Positions 1-8,821 of a DNA stretch of 64,000 nt are shown here, one piece after another; positions within the stretch are counted from its first letter, which is position 1; each line of letters starts with the position of its first letter. Below the pieces are notes generated by a model. It made no database searches. It was not told the DNA's origin and saw only the letters and a program-made list of their open reading frames with translations. The stretch comes from Bin5 sp963662575 (lineage in GTDB: Bacteria > Chloroflexota > Anaerolineae > Caldilineales > Caldilineaceae). The stretch covers positions 2,728,001 through 2,792,000 of the forward strand of contig OY759723.1 in NCBI GenBank assembly GCA_963662575.1. The letters run 5' to 3'. Position numbers and translations under genes: made by a program.

Positions 1-378
1 CACGCGCGCAGCCGGCGCGGTCGGCATCGGCTCGCAAAATTCAGACAGATGTACCTGGGCGCCGCGGGGACAAAACTGGGCGATGAACTTCGCGCCGTGA
101 CGGTGTACCGCTTGCGTCAGCGTGCGGTAGGAGGCGATGAAACGATCGTCAAGATTCTGGAAGTAGGCCGGATGATCACCTTCTCGCACCGCGGTCGCGC
201 CCAGCGTCACCAATGCGATGCCGCCCTTGGCGCGCTCCTCGAAATAGGCCCGGCAGCTGTCGTTGGGCACGCCGTTGTGGTGCATCCACGACGCCATGTG
301 GCCGGTACTGCATATGCGGTTTCGCAGCGTCATCCCCTTGATTGTCAACTGCGAAAAAATATGGGGGTAGTCTGTCAT
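1..378 (-). CDS. Old-yellow-enzyme family FMN oxidoreductase (N-terminal part, cut by window edge)
   Basis: Only the first 126 codons are present and the frame stays open to the window edge. The protein starts MTDYPHIFSQLTIKGMTLRN, followed by a RNRI..TGH segment and an ERAKGGIALV stretch. This is the usual opening of NADH:flavin oxidoreductases of the OYE/2,4-dienoyl-CoA reductase type, a TIM barrel binding FMN that reduces activated C=C bonds or demethylates small amines. The catalytic and nucleotide-binding parts lie outside the window, so the substrate cannot be judged. The gene is last in the minus-strand run, 43 bases after the sialidase-like gene, and probably shares its transcript. 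The ATG at 376-378 was chosen because the family similarity begins there. Confidence 0.8.
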   Translation of the reverse strand, partial: MTDYPHIFSQLTIKGMTLRNRICSTGHMASWMHHNGVPNDSCRAYFEERAKGGIALVTLGATAVREGDHPAYFQNLDDRFIASYRTLTQAVHRHGAKFIAQFCPRGAQVHLSEFCEPMPTAPAARV

Positions 379-421
379 AAGTCAGTGGGAGTTGCCCTTA
401 TCTGCGGCTGAAATGAAATCC

Positions 422-2038
422 TCAGTGCCACGCCAGTTCCCGGAAGTTGTGTACACGATGAAAAGTGGCGAGGTCGGCGTCATGATAGTTCCCTGAATTC
501 CTGCCGGTGCGCGAAAGAATCGCCAGGTCGTCGCCGTCAACGACCATGGACGGATACATAAACGATTGACTCGAAGTGGGAGCGATGGCAACGCAGCCGA
601 CAGGCAGCCAGTTCAATCCGTCTATGCCGCAATACAGCATCAGGAAGCGTCTCTCCGCGTTAGGGCCGCCATCCAGCATCTGCGGCTCAGCGCTCGAAAT
701 TAAGTTGCTGGTCATCCAGAACAGCCGCGTTAGTTCGTCATAGACGATACAGAACTTGGACTGTCCACCCGGCCAGGGATAGTGCTGGTCGAACCGCAGT
801 TTCAGATTGGTACCGTCGTCCTCAAGGTCGTAGAGCGCGGCGATGCCTGGCGTGGTGCCTGTATGCTTTGGGTTGACGCGGCAGGCGATCCTGAGATGGC
901 CGTCCACGTCCATGACATTCCCTTCAAGATTCCAGTCGTCAAACAGGTCCGGCTGGTGATGGTCATGCGCGGTTCTGAACTGCAGAGCCGTCTGTGTTGC
1001 CGGAATGACCTGGGACACACGCCATGCGCTTGGGTCCCGCAGGTTTCTTGAGAGGTCGGCGGCGATCGCAACCGTGGCTTTGTGCTTTTGGTCGAGAACC
1101 CAATACAACTGTCCATCTCTGATCACCATGTTCGTCTGGCAGTTCCAGAAGGCCCCCTCCAATACCATAGCGGGATCGGACCAGGTTTCGCCCTCATCGT
1201 CGCTGCGCATGAAATAGACGTCCTGGTGCTGACGGGGCTGGGTAAACATATAAAGTTTGTCTTCGACGACAAACGGTGTTCCTTCGGCGAGCGGCAGGTC
1301 AGGCAAACTTTGCCAGCTTCTGCCGCCGTCAACGCTGCGCGACATCATCAGGTGATCCGGTCCGACGCCACGTTGCCAGCACGGGGCGGCGACCAGAAAG
1401 TGGCCGTTGGGCAGCCGGGCCATGCCTGGGTCGTGGATAAAGTACTTCACATGATCGGGAACTTGGGCTGCGATGGTGTAGTTCTGGGCCAAGGGAGGTG
1501 AGAAGGGATTTCGGACGCGCTGGCGCGCAGAGGAACTATCGCCGCCACCATACCCGGCATCGTCGCCGGTCTTGCCGGCCGGCGAAGGGGCCGCGGCGAC
1601 AAGTACGCACCAGGGCGCGTCCGAAGTGAGGTCCAGTCCTGGCGAACCGATGTCGATGCGTTCACCCGCCCGCATTCGTTTCTGATAGACCGCGCAGTCA
1701 AGCGCCGTGCCGTCGCACACTACGCGGAATGCCGAAACAATCGCCTGCCGGAAGCCCATGCGTTCGAGCTGCTCGGCCCGGCTCTGCCTACCTTGTCCTC
1801 GTGCAGGGGTAATGGCGTAGGCGACTCCTGCCTGGCGGCAGATTTTGCGTGTGCCGAAGAAACTCGAGCGAATAAAGCTCCGGCCCGCCAGCGCCTCCGG
1901 CAGCTCGGCCAAGGTATGATTCATATCCAGAAAAAGGCGCGCCCCTTTGGCCAGTGTATCGGTTTCCCATTCAAGCGGCTCAAGCACGGCTAGCGCGCCG
2001 TCTACAAGCGCCTCTGCACCGTGGTCGAAACGCGTCAC
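422..2038 (-). CDS. Sialidase-fold (BNR/Asp-box) protein with extra N-terminal domain
   Basis: The 538-residue protein has no signal peptide. Residues about 1-150 form a separate region that I do not recognise. A Gly/Ser-rich linker follows (about 155-175). Residues 185-538 look like a sialidase-type propeller with Asp boxes SVDGGRSW (235-242) and SDDEGETW (279-286). Family knowledge: this fold occurs in exo-sialidases and many uncharacterised glycan-active enzymes. I cannot identify the Arg triad or the FRIP motif, so activity on sialic acid is unproven. It lies 75 bases downstream of the GH32 gene and probably shares its operon. The start is uncertain. The GTG used here is 20 bases from a strong AGGAGG (about 2061-2066), while an in-frame ATC sits five bases after that site. 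Confidence 0.75.
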   Translation of the reverse strand: MTRFDHGAEALVDGALAVLEPLEWETDTLAKGARLFLDMNHTLAELPEALAGRSFIRSSFFGTRKICRQAGVAYAITPARGQGRQSRAEQLERMGFRQAIVSAFRVVCDGTALDCAVYQKRMRAGERIDIGSPGLDLTSDAPWCVLVAAAPSPAGKTGDDAGYGGGDSSSARQRVRNPFSPPLAQNYTIAAQVPDHVKYFIHDPGMARLPNGHFLVAAPCWQRGVGPDHLMMSRSVDGGRSWQSLPDLPLAEGTPFVVEDKLYMFTQPRQHQDVYFMRSDDEGETWSDPAMVLEGAFWNCQTNMVIRDGQLYWVLDQKHKATVAIAADLSRNLRDPSAWRVSQVIPATQTALQFRTAHDHHQPDLFDDWNLEGNVMDVDGHLRIACRVNPKHTGTTPGIAALYDLEDDGTNLKLRFDQHYPWPGGQSKFCIVYDELTRLFWMTSNLISSAEPQMLDGGPNAERRFLMLYCGIDGLNWLPVGCVAIAPTSSQSFMYPSMVVDGDDLAILSRTGRNSGNYHDADLATFHRVHNFRELAWH

Positions 2039-2113
2039 TGTTGAGTTCGTGATGGTTCCCTCCTAGAGAAGGGGACTGTGGCCCGATTCAGACGCTACAT
2101 CTTCCTCAAGAGT

Positions 2114-3640
2114 CTAGATCGGCCAGATTGCGTCCATCTGCCATGCCTCCAGAGATTGAAGGGTCGCGTTGCCCCCCAACGAGAAAATCTGAACGCCCAG
2201 GCTGTCAGGCCGCGCCGGATATATGCGCTTGCCCAGGTACTGACCGCCATCCGTAAAGACCTCGACCACGCTGCGGTCAACGAAGACGCGCAACTCGATC
2301 GGCTTGTCGTAGGAGTGCCTGACGATACAACGCTGCGACTCACGATTCTTGACCGCCTGACTGACACTCGAACGGGTAACGTCCAGGACCAGCATTCTGT
2401 CAGGACTCAGCTTGTCCGGTGGCTGCGTTGAATCATTGGGGTTGACGTTGAAGCGGATCATCGTTTGCTCAGCGCCGTCGGGCGAACAGCAAACGCTCAG
2501 GCCGAACTCCTCTGCGCTTTCCCAACTGAAGAGAGCCCGGATCTCCAAACGGTTACCGCGCACGCGGTCAAGCGTGATCGTCGAATCTCCCGCCAAGTGG
2601 ATGTTGGAAAATGTGACAGGATTGCGGCGCAGCGCCTCCAGTTCCTCTACCGGGTTCAGGAGCAGGTCGCCCTGCTCACCCATGGTTAGCGCCATCGGCA
2701 GGGACATGATCCCCGACCAGCCCGATGCCCGCTGGATGTAACCGAATCGCCCCTCGGACAGCCTGCCAAAGAGAACGCGGCGGCCGTTGCCGTCCAGAAG
2801 CGTCTGGCACTCATTCAGGATGCCTGTCCTGTTGGAGAAATTCGTCTCGCCATAGGCCTGTCGCCCGTGCCGCGTGGGAGTAAATCTCTGGTTCGCGTAG
2901 GTTCCCGTATAGTATTGCGGCCCGCGACGATGGCTGGCGAAGAGCAGGACATGCCTGTCAGCCAACGGAAAAAAGTCCGGGACAGCACAATCCTCACCGA
3001 TTTCAGTGTGCTCGCCGCCTTCATAGAGCGTATGCAGATATTCCCAGTGCACCAGATCTTTCGACCTGAACAGGAAGGCCCTGTCCGGCTCGAGACCGTC
3101 GAATGCTTCCTGGCTGCTGTTTCCCGTAAGCGCGTAATAGGTGTCGCCTTCGATCCACGCGCAGGGGGCGCCGTCCACCTTGTAATCGTCGCCAGGCACC
3201 GGCGACGGGATAACCGGGTTCGCTGGATGCTTCTCCCACTCGACCAGCAGCTCATCTTGGCTGGTAGCGATACAGATCCCACCCCGCACGCCGTGATAGA
3301 TGATGGTAGGCACGCCATCCATGTTGACAAAGGCCGTGCCGCTGTAGCAGCCGTCCCGGTCGAAGGGGTCCACCGGCGCGAGCGCGATCGGGAGGTCCTG
3401 CCAGTGCACCAGATCCTCGCTGACCGCGTGCCCCCAGTGTATGGTTCCCGTTGCCCCGCCGTGGTAAGCGCCGTAGGGGTTATTCTGGTAGAACAGGTGA
3501 TACCGGCCCTTCCAGAAGATAGTCCCGTTCGGGTCATTCAGCCAGTTGTGCGGGGCCAGGAAGTGGTAGGCCGGGCGATACGGGTCGGACGCAAGTTTCA
3601 GGCGGTTCAGGTCCGCGGCGCCCGCGTCTGTTTCGATCAT
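2114..3640 (-). CDS. Glycoside hydrolase family 32 (fructan/sucrose-type beta-fructosidase)
   Basis: The 508-residue protein is full length for a GH32 enzyme. The nucleophile motif WLNDPNG is at 33-39 with Asp36. A five-bladed propeller follows, then a C-terminal beta-sandwich with the typical RVFVDRSVVEVF stretch near 455. The stabiliser motif RDP is replaced by VDGAP (155-159). The acid/base region reads EDCAVPDFF (216-224) rather than WECPDFF, so this is a divergent subgroup and the acid/base residue (perhaps Glu216) is inferred. There is no signal peptide, so it should act in the cytoplasm on imported fructosides. AGAGGTGGG lies just before the ATG. A terminator separates it from the binding protein upstream, so it may have its own promoter. 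Confidence 0.88.
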   Translation of the reverse strand: MIETDAGAADLNRLKLASDPYRPAYHFLAPHNWLNDPNGTIFWKGRYHLFYQNNPYGAYHGGATGTIHWGHAVSEDLVHWQDLPIALAPVDPFDRDGCYSGTAFVNMDGVPTIIYHGVRGGICIATSQDELLVEWEKHPANPVIPSPVPGDDYKVDGAPCAWIEGDTYYALTGNSSQEAFDGLEPDRAFLFRSKDLVHWEYLHTLYEGGEHTEIGEDCAVPDFFPLADRHVLLFASHRRGPQYYTGTYANQRFTPTRHGRQAYGETNFSNRTGILNECQTLLDGNGRRVLFGRLSEGRFGYIQRASGWSGIMSLPMALTMGEQGDLLLNPVEELEALRRNPVTFSNIHLAGDSTITLDRVRGNRLEIRALFSWESAEEFGLSVCCSPDGAEQTMIRFNVNPNDSTQPPDKLSPDRMLVLDVTRSSVSQAVKNRESQRCIVRHSYDKPIELRVFVDRSVVEVFTDGGQYLGKRIYPARPDSLGVQIFSLGGNATLQSLEAWQMDAIWPI

Positions 3641-3715
3641 CTGCCCACCTCTCTTGGCGGCTGGGATTGCGGCTGAATCCAGAGGATGGAACGCTTAGCC
3701 GCAGTCAAGGGTTGT

Positions 3716-3754
3716 TGAAAAAGTTGCGAGCACCCCCGTTGGAGTGCTCGCAAC
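3716..3754 (-). terminator. Rho-independent terminator after the family-5 binding protein gene
   Basis: A perfect 11-bp inverted repeat pairs 3723-3733 (GTTGCGAGCAC) with 3744-3754. On the minus strand it is followed at once by five T residues (A at 3718-3722 on the plus strand). It sits 43 bases past the stop of the binding protein, in the right orientation to end that transcript before the GH32 gene. Confidence 0.85.
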
Positions 3755-3796
3755 GAGCTATTCCAGCATTCCAGAGTCGAACCTGGACGAAATCGT

Positions 3797-5536
3797 CTAC
3801 TGTGAATCAGCATCCGGATCCCAGAGCCACCAGTTGGCGATATCGACCAGCTGCGGCACGATGTACACACTGACATCGAGGTCAAGGTCTACACCCTGAA
3901 GGCGTTTGCTCTTGAGGGCGATCCACGACTCACCGATGAGTTGCGGTATGAAGACCTCCTCATTCAGGATGCAGTCCAGTTCCTGGAAGTAAGGCGTCTG
4001 TGCCTCGATGTCTGTCTCAGCGAAGATGTTGGCCCAGAGCTCCTTTGCCTTGTCCGCATTCAGGCTGTACTCACTCCAGTGATAGTCCCGTTCTACGTCC
4101 AGCGGCCAGTAGCCCAGATCGACCGTACCAACCATATACGGCTCGAGGACATAGGGATTGGTGCCCGGGCCCCAGTTGGCGATGGCGAAGTCGAACTCGG
4201 TGCCGCGCGGCCCTTTGCCATTACGGTAGTCGGCCCAGGAGGCCGCGTCGATGAGATCGACGTTGGTCTTGAAACCGAGCTGGGTGTAGGCCTCATGCAG
4301 CATGACGGCGTAGTCGACGCGCATCTTGTTGCCTGGATAGACAGTCAGCTCAAGCTGGTATTCGGCGCGTTTGTCCGCGGTCATGCCGATTTCGTCGAGC
4401 AGCGCTTTCGCCTTGTCCAGGTCGTATTCAAACTCGATCAAGGTGGGGCACTCGAACCGCGTTCCGTGGAACCAGCTGTGGCGCACCACGCCAAAGCCCT
4501 GCATCACGTTGTCCACGAAGCCCTGCCGGTCGGCAGCGTACAACAGCGCCTGCTTGGCCTTCGGGTTTTGCCACAAGCCATCGCCGGCATGCCAGTTCGG
4601 CGTCTGAATCCAGAAGCCCATCACGTTGTCGGCTACCAGTACATCGATGTCGGGATTGTCCATCATCCGCACAGCCTCTTCAGGGGGCGCTTCCCACACG
4701 ATGTCGAGTTCGCCCTTTTCCAGCATGATGATCGCCGTCTCTACCGGCGCGAACTTCACGAAGACACGCTCGGGGCCGGGCTGTCCGCCCCAGTAGTCAT
4801 CGAAACGCGCATATTCGACATACTGACCAGGCACATGCTCCACGAACTGGTAAGGACCGGTGCCGATCGGCCCTGTGACCCAGTAGTCGCTCGTGCCCGC
4901 AACCAGTTCGTCGCGGTCAAGCGTTTCAAGAGCATGCTTGGGCATCATCGGATGTTCGACATAGCCCAAAAACCCGGGAAAGAAGCTGGGATCCTGCTCA
5001 GTCAGCACGAACTCAACCGTGTAATCGTCAACGATGCGAATGCCGGTAATCTCATCGGCGCCCTCTTCCCCCTGCTTGTAGGCGAACAGCCCTTCAACCC
5101 GCTCCGCTTCGGCCTTCAGCGCCTCCGGCGGCAGGATGCCGGGATCATACTTCAGTTCGAAGGAGTACTTGACGTCCTCGGCGGTGAAATCCTCGCCGTC
5201 ATGGAATTTTACGCCCTCCCGCAGATGCACCGTGTAGATCAGCCCATCGTCGGATACGTCATAGCCGGTGGCGAGGACGGGGATAAAGCTGCCTGTGGTG
5301 GTAAAGAAGAGCTCCTCCCACATCCACGTTGTCACCTCGTCCCTCTTGATATGGTGGAACCAGTCCTTGCTTCCATCCCAGGAAGGCTGCCAGAAGTTGA
5401 GCGTGCCGCCGTACTGTCTCTCTGTAGGCGGTTCCTGCATGGTGGTGGCGGCCGGGGCCGTATCCACCGGTGCGCAGCCGGTAAGCAGCAGAGCCGCTAC
5501 GATTAGCATATTTACTGCAAGTAGTAGCCGTTTCAT
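3797..5536 (-). CDS. ABC transporter substrate-binding lipoprotein, family 5 (Dpp/Opp type)
   Basis: The 579-residue protein has a Sec signal (MKRLLLAVNMLIVAALLL) and lipobox LTGC, so it should be lipid-anchored outside the membrane. The mature part has the family-5 pattern: YTVHLREGVKFHDGEDFTAEDVKYSF, an RLI/VDDYTVEFVL strand and a DKAKALLDEIG helix. Family-5 proteins bind peptides but also oligosaccharides, nickel and opines. The GH32 and sialidase-like neighbours suggest a glycan or glycoconjugate, while the M19 protein suggests a peptide bond. The ATG at 5534-5536 has GGAGGAGAAAACG directly before it. An upstream in-frame start would put 19 residues before the signal peptide and is rejected. 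It is last in the DppB-DppC-binding protein order. Confidence 0.92.
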   Translation of the reverse strand: MKRLLLAVNMLIVAALLLTGCAPVDTAPAATTMQEPPTERQYGGTLNFWQPSWDGSKDWFHHIKRDEVTTWMWEELFFTTTGSFIPVLATGYDVSDDGLIYTVHLREGVKFHDGEDFTAEDVKYSFELKYDPGILPPEALKAEAERVEGLFAYKQGEEGADEITGIRIVDDYTVEFVLTEQDPSFFPGFLGYVEHPMMPKHALETLDRDELVAGTSDYWVTGPIGTGPYQFVEHVPGQYVEYARFDDYWGGQPGPERVFVKFAPVETAIIMLEKGELDIVWEAPPEEAVRMMDNPDIDVLVADNVMGFWIQTPNWHAGDGLWQNPKAKQALLYAADRQGFVDNVMQGFGVVRHSWFHGTRFECPTLIEFEYDLDKAKALLDEIGMTADKRAEYQLELTVYPGNKMRVDYAVMLHEAYTQLGFKTNVDLIDAASWADYRNGKGPRGTEFDFAIANWGPGTNPYVLEPYMVGTVDLGYWPLDVERDYHWSEYSLNADKAKELWANIFAETDIEAQTPYFQELDCILNEEVFIPQLIGESWIALKSKRLQGVDLDLDVSVYIVPQLVDIANWWLWDPDADSQ

Positions 5537-5651
5537 CGTTTTCTCCTCCAGTCCTGACGTGAGCCGGTGCGGCTCGTTTGTGTTGTCTGACATTCTTCGA
5601 GAAAGCTGAACGACCAGAGTTCTCGCACCTCCTTTCGGCTATGACTAAAGT

Positions 5652-6542
5652 TTAGCCGGTTTCCATGCCGCGCGGATCCAGTGCGTCGCGTAGCCCATCA
5701 CCGATGAAGTTAATCGAAAGCACAGAAAGCATAATGGCGATACCGGGCGGAACCCACAGCCAGGGCACCCGCTCCAGAATGTTCAACGATTGCGCTGAGC
5801 TCATCATGTTTCCCCAACTGGCAGTAGGGGGCGGCACACCGAGGCCAAGAAATGAGAGGCCTGCTTCAAGGAGAATGGCACCGGCGACGCCGAAAGTGGC
5901 GTGAACCACCAGCGGCGCTACCACACCGGGCAGTACGTGCCGCAGGATGATCCGGTGGGTGGGCAGACCAAGCGAGCGTGCGGCGGTCACGTAGTCCATC
6001 TCCCGCAACGAAAGGATTTGACCGCGCACCAGCCGCGTTGGCTCCGGCCACCCCATTATTCCGATGGCAAGCATCGAGTTATACATGCTGGGGCCAAGAA
6101 TCGAGACCAGGAAGATGATTACGATCATGGTTGGGATCGTCATGACGACATCTACGGCGCGCATGATGATCCAGTCCAGTTTGCTGCCATAGTAGCCGGC
6201 GATCGCGCCCAGAAGAATGGCGATCGTTTCATAGATGCCGACAGCTACCAGCCCCACACTGAGAGAGACCCGGCCGGCGTGGATCAGGCGGGAGAACACG
6301 TCGCGGCCCAGAGAATCGGTGCCCAGCCAGTGCGTCGATGTGGGCGGTTTGCGGTAGAGGCTCAACTCCTGCTTGGTCGGAGAGTGCGGAGCGACCGCGG
6401 GCGCGAAGACGGCGAGCAACACCATGATCAGCAACACACCGAGGCCGAGCATCGCCAGACGGTGCCGTGAAAAGCGACGCACCGCGCGCCTGGCAGGTGT
6501 ATCGACAAACAGCTGTTGCTCCGCCTGCAGATCATTGGCCAT
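5652..6542 (-). CDS. ABC transporter permease, DppC type
   Basis: The 296-residue protein has a charged N-terminus, a first membrane span (LAMLGLGVLLIMVLLAVFA), then the domain with the coupling helix YVTAARSLGLPTHRIILRHVLPG. It ends with the typical GDGLRDALDPR tail. It pairs with the DppB-type gene whose end overlaps the upstream flank. The ATG at 6540-6542 follows GGAGGGCCGGGCCG and is preferred over an upstream in-frame start that would overlap dppB by over 80 bases and add a non-homologous stretch. The gene sits between the DppB gene and the binding protein. No DppD/DppF ATPase gene is present nearby, so an ATPase must come from elsewhere. Confidence 0.93.
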   Translation of the reverse strand: MANDLQAEQQLFVDTPARRAVRRFSRHRLAMLGLGVLLIMVLLAVFAPAVAPHSPTKQELSLYRKPPTSTHWLGTDSLGRDVFSRLIHAGRVSLSVGLVAVGIYETIAILLGAIAGYYGSKLDWIIMRAVDVVMTIPTMIVIIFLVSILGPSMYNSMLAIGIMGWPEPTRLVRGQILSLREMDYVTAARSLGLPTHRIILRHVLPGVVAPLVVHATFGVAGAILLEAGLSFLGLGVPPPTASWGNMMSSAQSLNILERVPWLWVPPGIAIMLSVLSINFIGDGLRDALDPRGMETG

Positions 6543-6582
6543 CGGCCCGGCCCTCCAGCGCGGCACAGGTCTGTGCGTAAGT

Positions 6583-7545
6583 TCAATCGTAACGAATTCT
6601 CGGATCGGCCACGGCGTACAGAATATCGGCCAGCAGGTTGCTGGCAAGAACCATCGTGGAGGCAATCAGAATGATCCCCATCAGGATCGGGTACTCCCGG
6701 TTCAACGTGGCCTGCCAGCCCAGCATACCAAGCCCCGGCCACTGGAAGATCGTCTCGATGATGATCGATCCCCCCAGCAGTTGACCCAGGCTCAGCGATG
6801 CGACCGTGATCATCGGCAAGAGCGCATTGCGGAGAGCGTGACGGAAGACCACGACCCGTTCTCGAAGCCCCTTGGCGCGCGCCGTAGTTACGAATTCCAG
6901 GTGCATTGTCTCCAACATGCTGGAACGCGTGTAACGCGCCCAGACACCGGCAAAGTAAGCGGCCAGGATGAACGAAGGCATGATGAGATGGTGAATCCGA
7001 TCCCAAAGAGAGAAGGGTTCGCCAATCGTTTGCAGACCGGAAGTGGGGAATATGTCCAGCTTCAGCGAAAAGACGTACATCGCGCCGAGAGCGAGGAAGA
7101 ATGAAGGAATCGACAGTTGCGCGAAGGCGAGTACGGTGACGAGATAGTCGATCCAGGAGTACTGCTTGAGGGCCATTACGATCCCCATGGGAACGCCTGC
7201 CAGAAGGGATACGGCGAAAGCCGTCGCCATCAGCAGCAGCGTCGGACCGATACGCTGCTGCAGGAGTTCCATAACGGTATAACCACCGGTTAGGGGATAT
7301 CCCAGGTCGCCGCGAACTGCTCTGCTTAGCCAGGTGAGATAGCGGCCCAGCCAGGGATCGTTCAGACCAAGACTATCTCGCGCCGCTTCCAGCTCCTCGG
7401 CGGTCATCTCCAGCATGGCCCGCTCGCCCAGCAGCATTGCCAGCGGATCGCCCGGCGCAAGCGCATACAGCGCGAAGACGATCATGGTTATGCCGAAGAA
7501 GATCGGAATAGAGACTATTACACGTTGGATAATGTACTTGGTCAT
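6583..7545 (-). CDS. ABC transporter permease, DppB type
   Basis: The 320-residue integral membrane protein begins with the family hallmark of an N-terminal span (IIQRVIVSIPIFFGITMIVF) followed by LAPGDP. It has an external loop with EELEAARDSLGLNDP and the coupling helix TTARAKGLRERVVVFRHALR, and ends in the ADPRIRYD tail typical of DppB. It forms the inner-membrane channel with the DppC partner immediately downstream. No strong ribosome site precedes the ATG, and the 170-base gap to the M19 gene shows nothing else. Confidence 0.93.
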   Translation of the reverse strand: MTKYIIQRVIVSIPIFFGITMIVFALYALAPGDPLAMLLGERAMLEMTAEELEAARDSLGLNDPWLGRYLTWLSRAVRGDLGYPLTGGYTVMELLQQRIGPTLLLMATAFAVSLLAGVPMGIVMALKQYSWIDYLVTVLAFAQLSIPSFFLALGAMYVFSLKLDIFPTSGLQTIGEPFSLWDRIHHLIMPSFILAAYFAGVWARYTRSSMLETMHLEFVTTARAKGLRERVVVFRHALRNALLPMITVASLSLGQLLGGSIIIETIFQWPGLGMLGWQATLNREYPILMGIILIASTMVLASNLLADILYAVADPRIRYD

Positions 7546-7715
7546 CGCTCGTCAGTTCCCAGAGAGCGTATTCGCGCGTTGCGTACTACCACGTCTTGAA
7601 TCTTTGGAAACGGGCGGCGTGTACGGCCTTTCGCTTCGTTCAGCGCTATGTAACCAGCGGGCGACGGCGCGAAATAGAGTGGCGGCATGGTCAGGAGGAT
7701 TTCCCCCTCTGCCTT

Positions 7716-8738
7716 TCAGTCATCCCAGATCTCCCGGAACAACCGCAGCCAGTTGCCGCCCAATATCTTTTCAACGTTGGCCGAACTATAGCCCCGATCC
7801 AGAAGGGCCACGGCCAGATTCGGCATTTCATCAGGCGACTCCAGGCCCAGGGGATAGCGGAGGCCGTCGCGCTGGCTGCGCGACAGGTCAACGAACTTGG
7901 CCGGAAATTTCGTGCCCTGCTGCGACCCGATATATCGTCCAAACGACTCCGGCTGATCCTGCGTAAAGTCGGTGCCGATGCCGACATGGTCGATGCCTAC
8001 TATGGACACCATGTCATCGATAGCGTCGATGTAATCCGCTAAGGTGGAATCAAAGCCGGTGCGCAGAAAAGCCGTGATGGCCGTCGCGCCGATCACGCCC
8101 CCGCGCTCCGCCGCCAGCTTCAGGGCATCCTCCGTCTTGTTGCGGGGAACGTCGTAATAGGACTTGCCGTTGGCATGGGTTATCGCTACCGGTCGGTCCG
8201 ACGCCTCAATCGCCTCCATTGTCGAGCGCACGCCAACGTGGGAAAGGTCGATGAGAATGCCAAGGCGGTTCATATCCTCGATCGCGTCGACGCCAAAATG
8301 GCTCAGTCCGTCATCGCGGCGCTCGTAGCAACCGCTCCCTAGCAGATTGCGCTCGTGAAAGGTCAACTGGATGATCCGCACGCCCAGGGCATGGAACAGG
8401 TCCAGCCGGTCAAGATCGTTCTCGATCGGCGTGGCGTTCTGAAAGCCGAGGATTACGCCGACCTTGTTATCCCGCTTGGCTTGCAGGATATCCTCCACGC
8501 TCTTGATTTGAAGGAGGGTCTCTTCGTATGTCCTGAAGCGCTGCAGCCAGGCGGCAATGTGGTCCAACGTCTGGGTGTAGTTTTCCAATGTGGCGACCGT
8601 CGCGTTGAAAGCCGTAACGCCCCCGGCGTGCAGGCTCTCAAACACCGCCGGGCTGTCCCAATTGCTGACATTCAGACCGTCGATGATGACAGCCTCCTGG
8701 TAGAGCTTGCGTGCAGTCTCTTCGTGCGATGCAGTCAT
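7716..8738 (-). CDS. M19 (renal dipeptidase-like) protein with altered metal site
   Basis: The 340-residue TIM-barrel protein aligns with membrane dipeptidases. DLSHVG (His167), ITHAN (His188) and VGIGTDF match conserved positions. However, the first metal motif DGHxD reads DGLNVSN (20-26) and the bridging Glu region reads GFQN (98-101). The two-zinc site of classical dipeptidases therefore looks incomplete. It may bind one metal, or belong to a subgroup with other chemistry, and calling it a dipeptidase would be too strong. There is no signal peptide. The ATG at 8736-8738 follows GGAGAAAAAG; a GTG four codons upstream overlaps that ribosome site and is rejected. It lies between the flavoprotein oxidase and the transporter genes. 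Confidence 0.8.
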   Translation of the reverse strand: MTASHEETARKLYQEAVIIDGLNVSNWDSPAVFESLHAGGVTAFNATVATLENYTQTLDHIAAWLQRFRTYEETLLQIKSVEDILQAKRDNKVGVILGFQNATPIENDLDRLDLFHALGVRIIQLTFHERNLLGSGCYERRDDGLSHFGVDAIEDMNRLGILIDLSHVGVRSTMEAIEASDRPVAITHANGKSYYDVPRNKTEDALKLAAERGGVIGATAITAFLRTGFDSTLADYIDAIDDMVSIVGIDHVGIGTDFTQDQPESFGRYIGSQQGTKFPAKFVDLSRSQRDGLRYPLGLESPDEMPNLAVALLDRGYSSANVEKILGGNWLRLFREIWDD

Positions 8739-8821
8739 CTTTTTCTCCACGGTGGATGCCGTCTTACTGCCTTGGGATCGGCTGTTCTGCGCTCAGCTTG
8801 GGAGCGGCGACGCGTTTCTGG

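Noticed and set aside
3941..5506. Long plus-strand open frame (521 codons)
   Set aside because: It lies antisense within the family-5 binding protein gene, with no family pattern or ribosome site; it is a GC-driven shadow.
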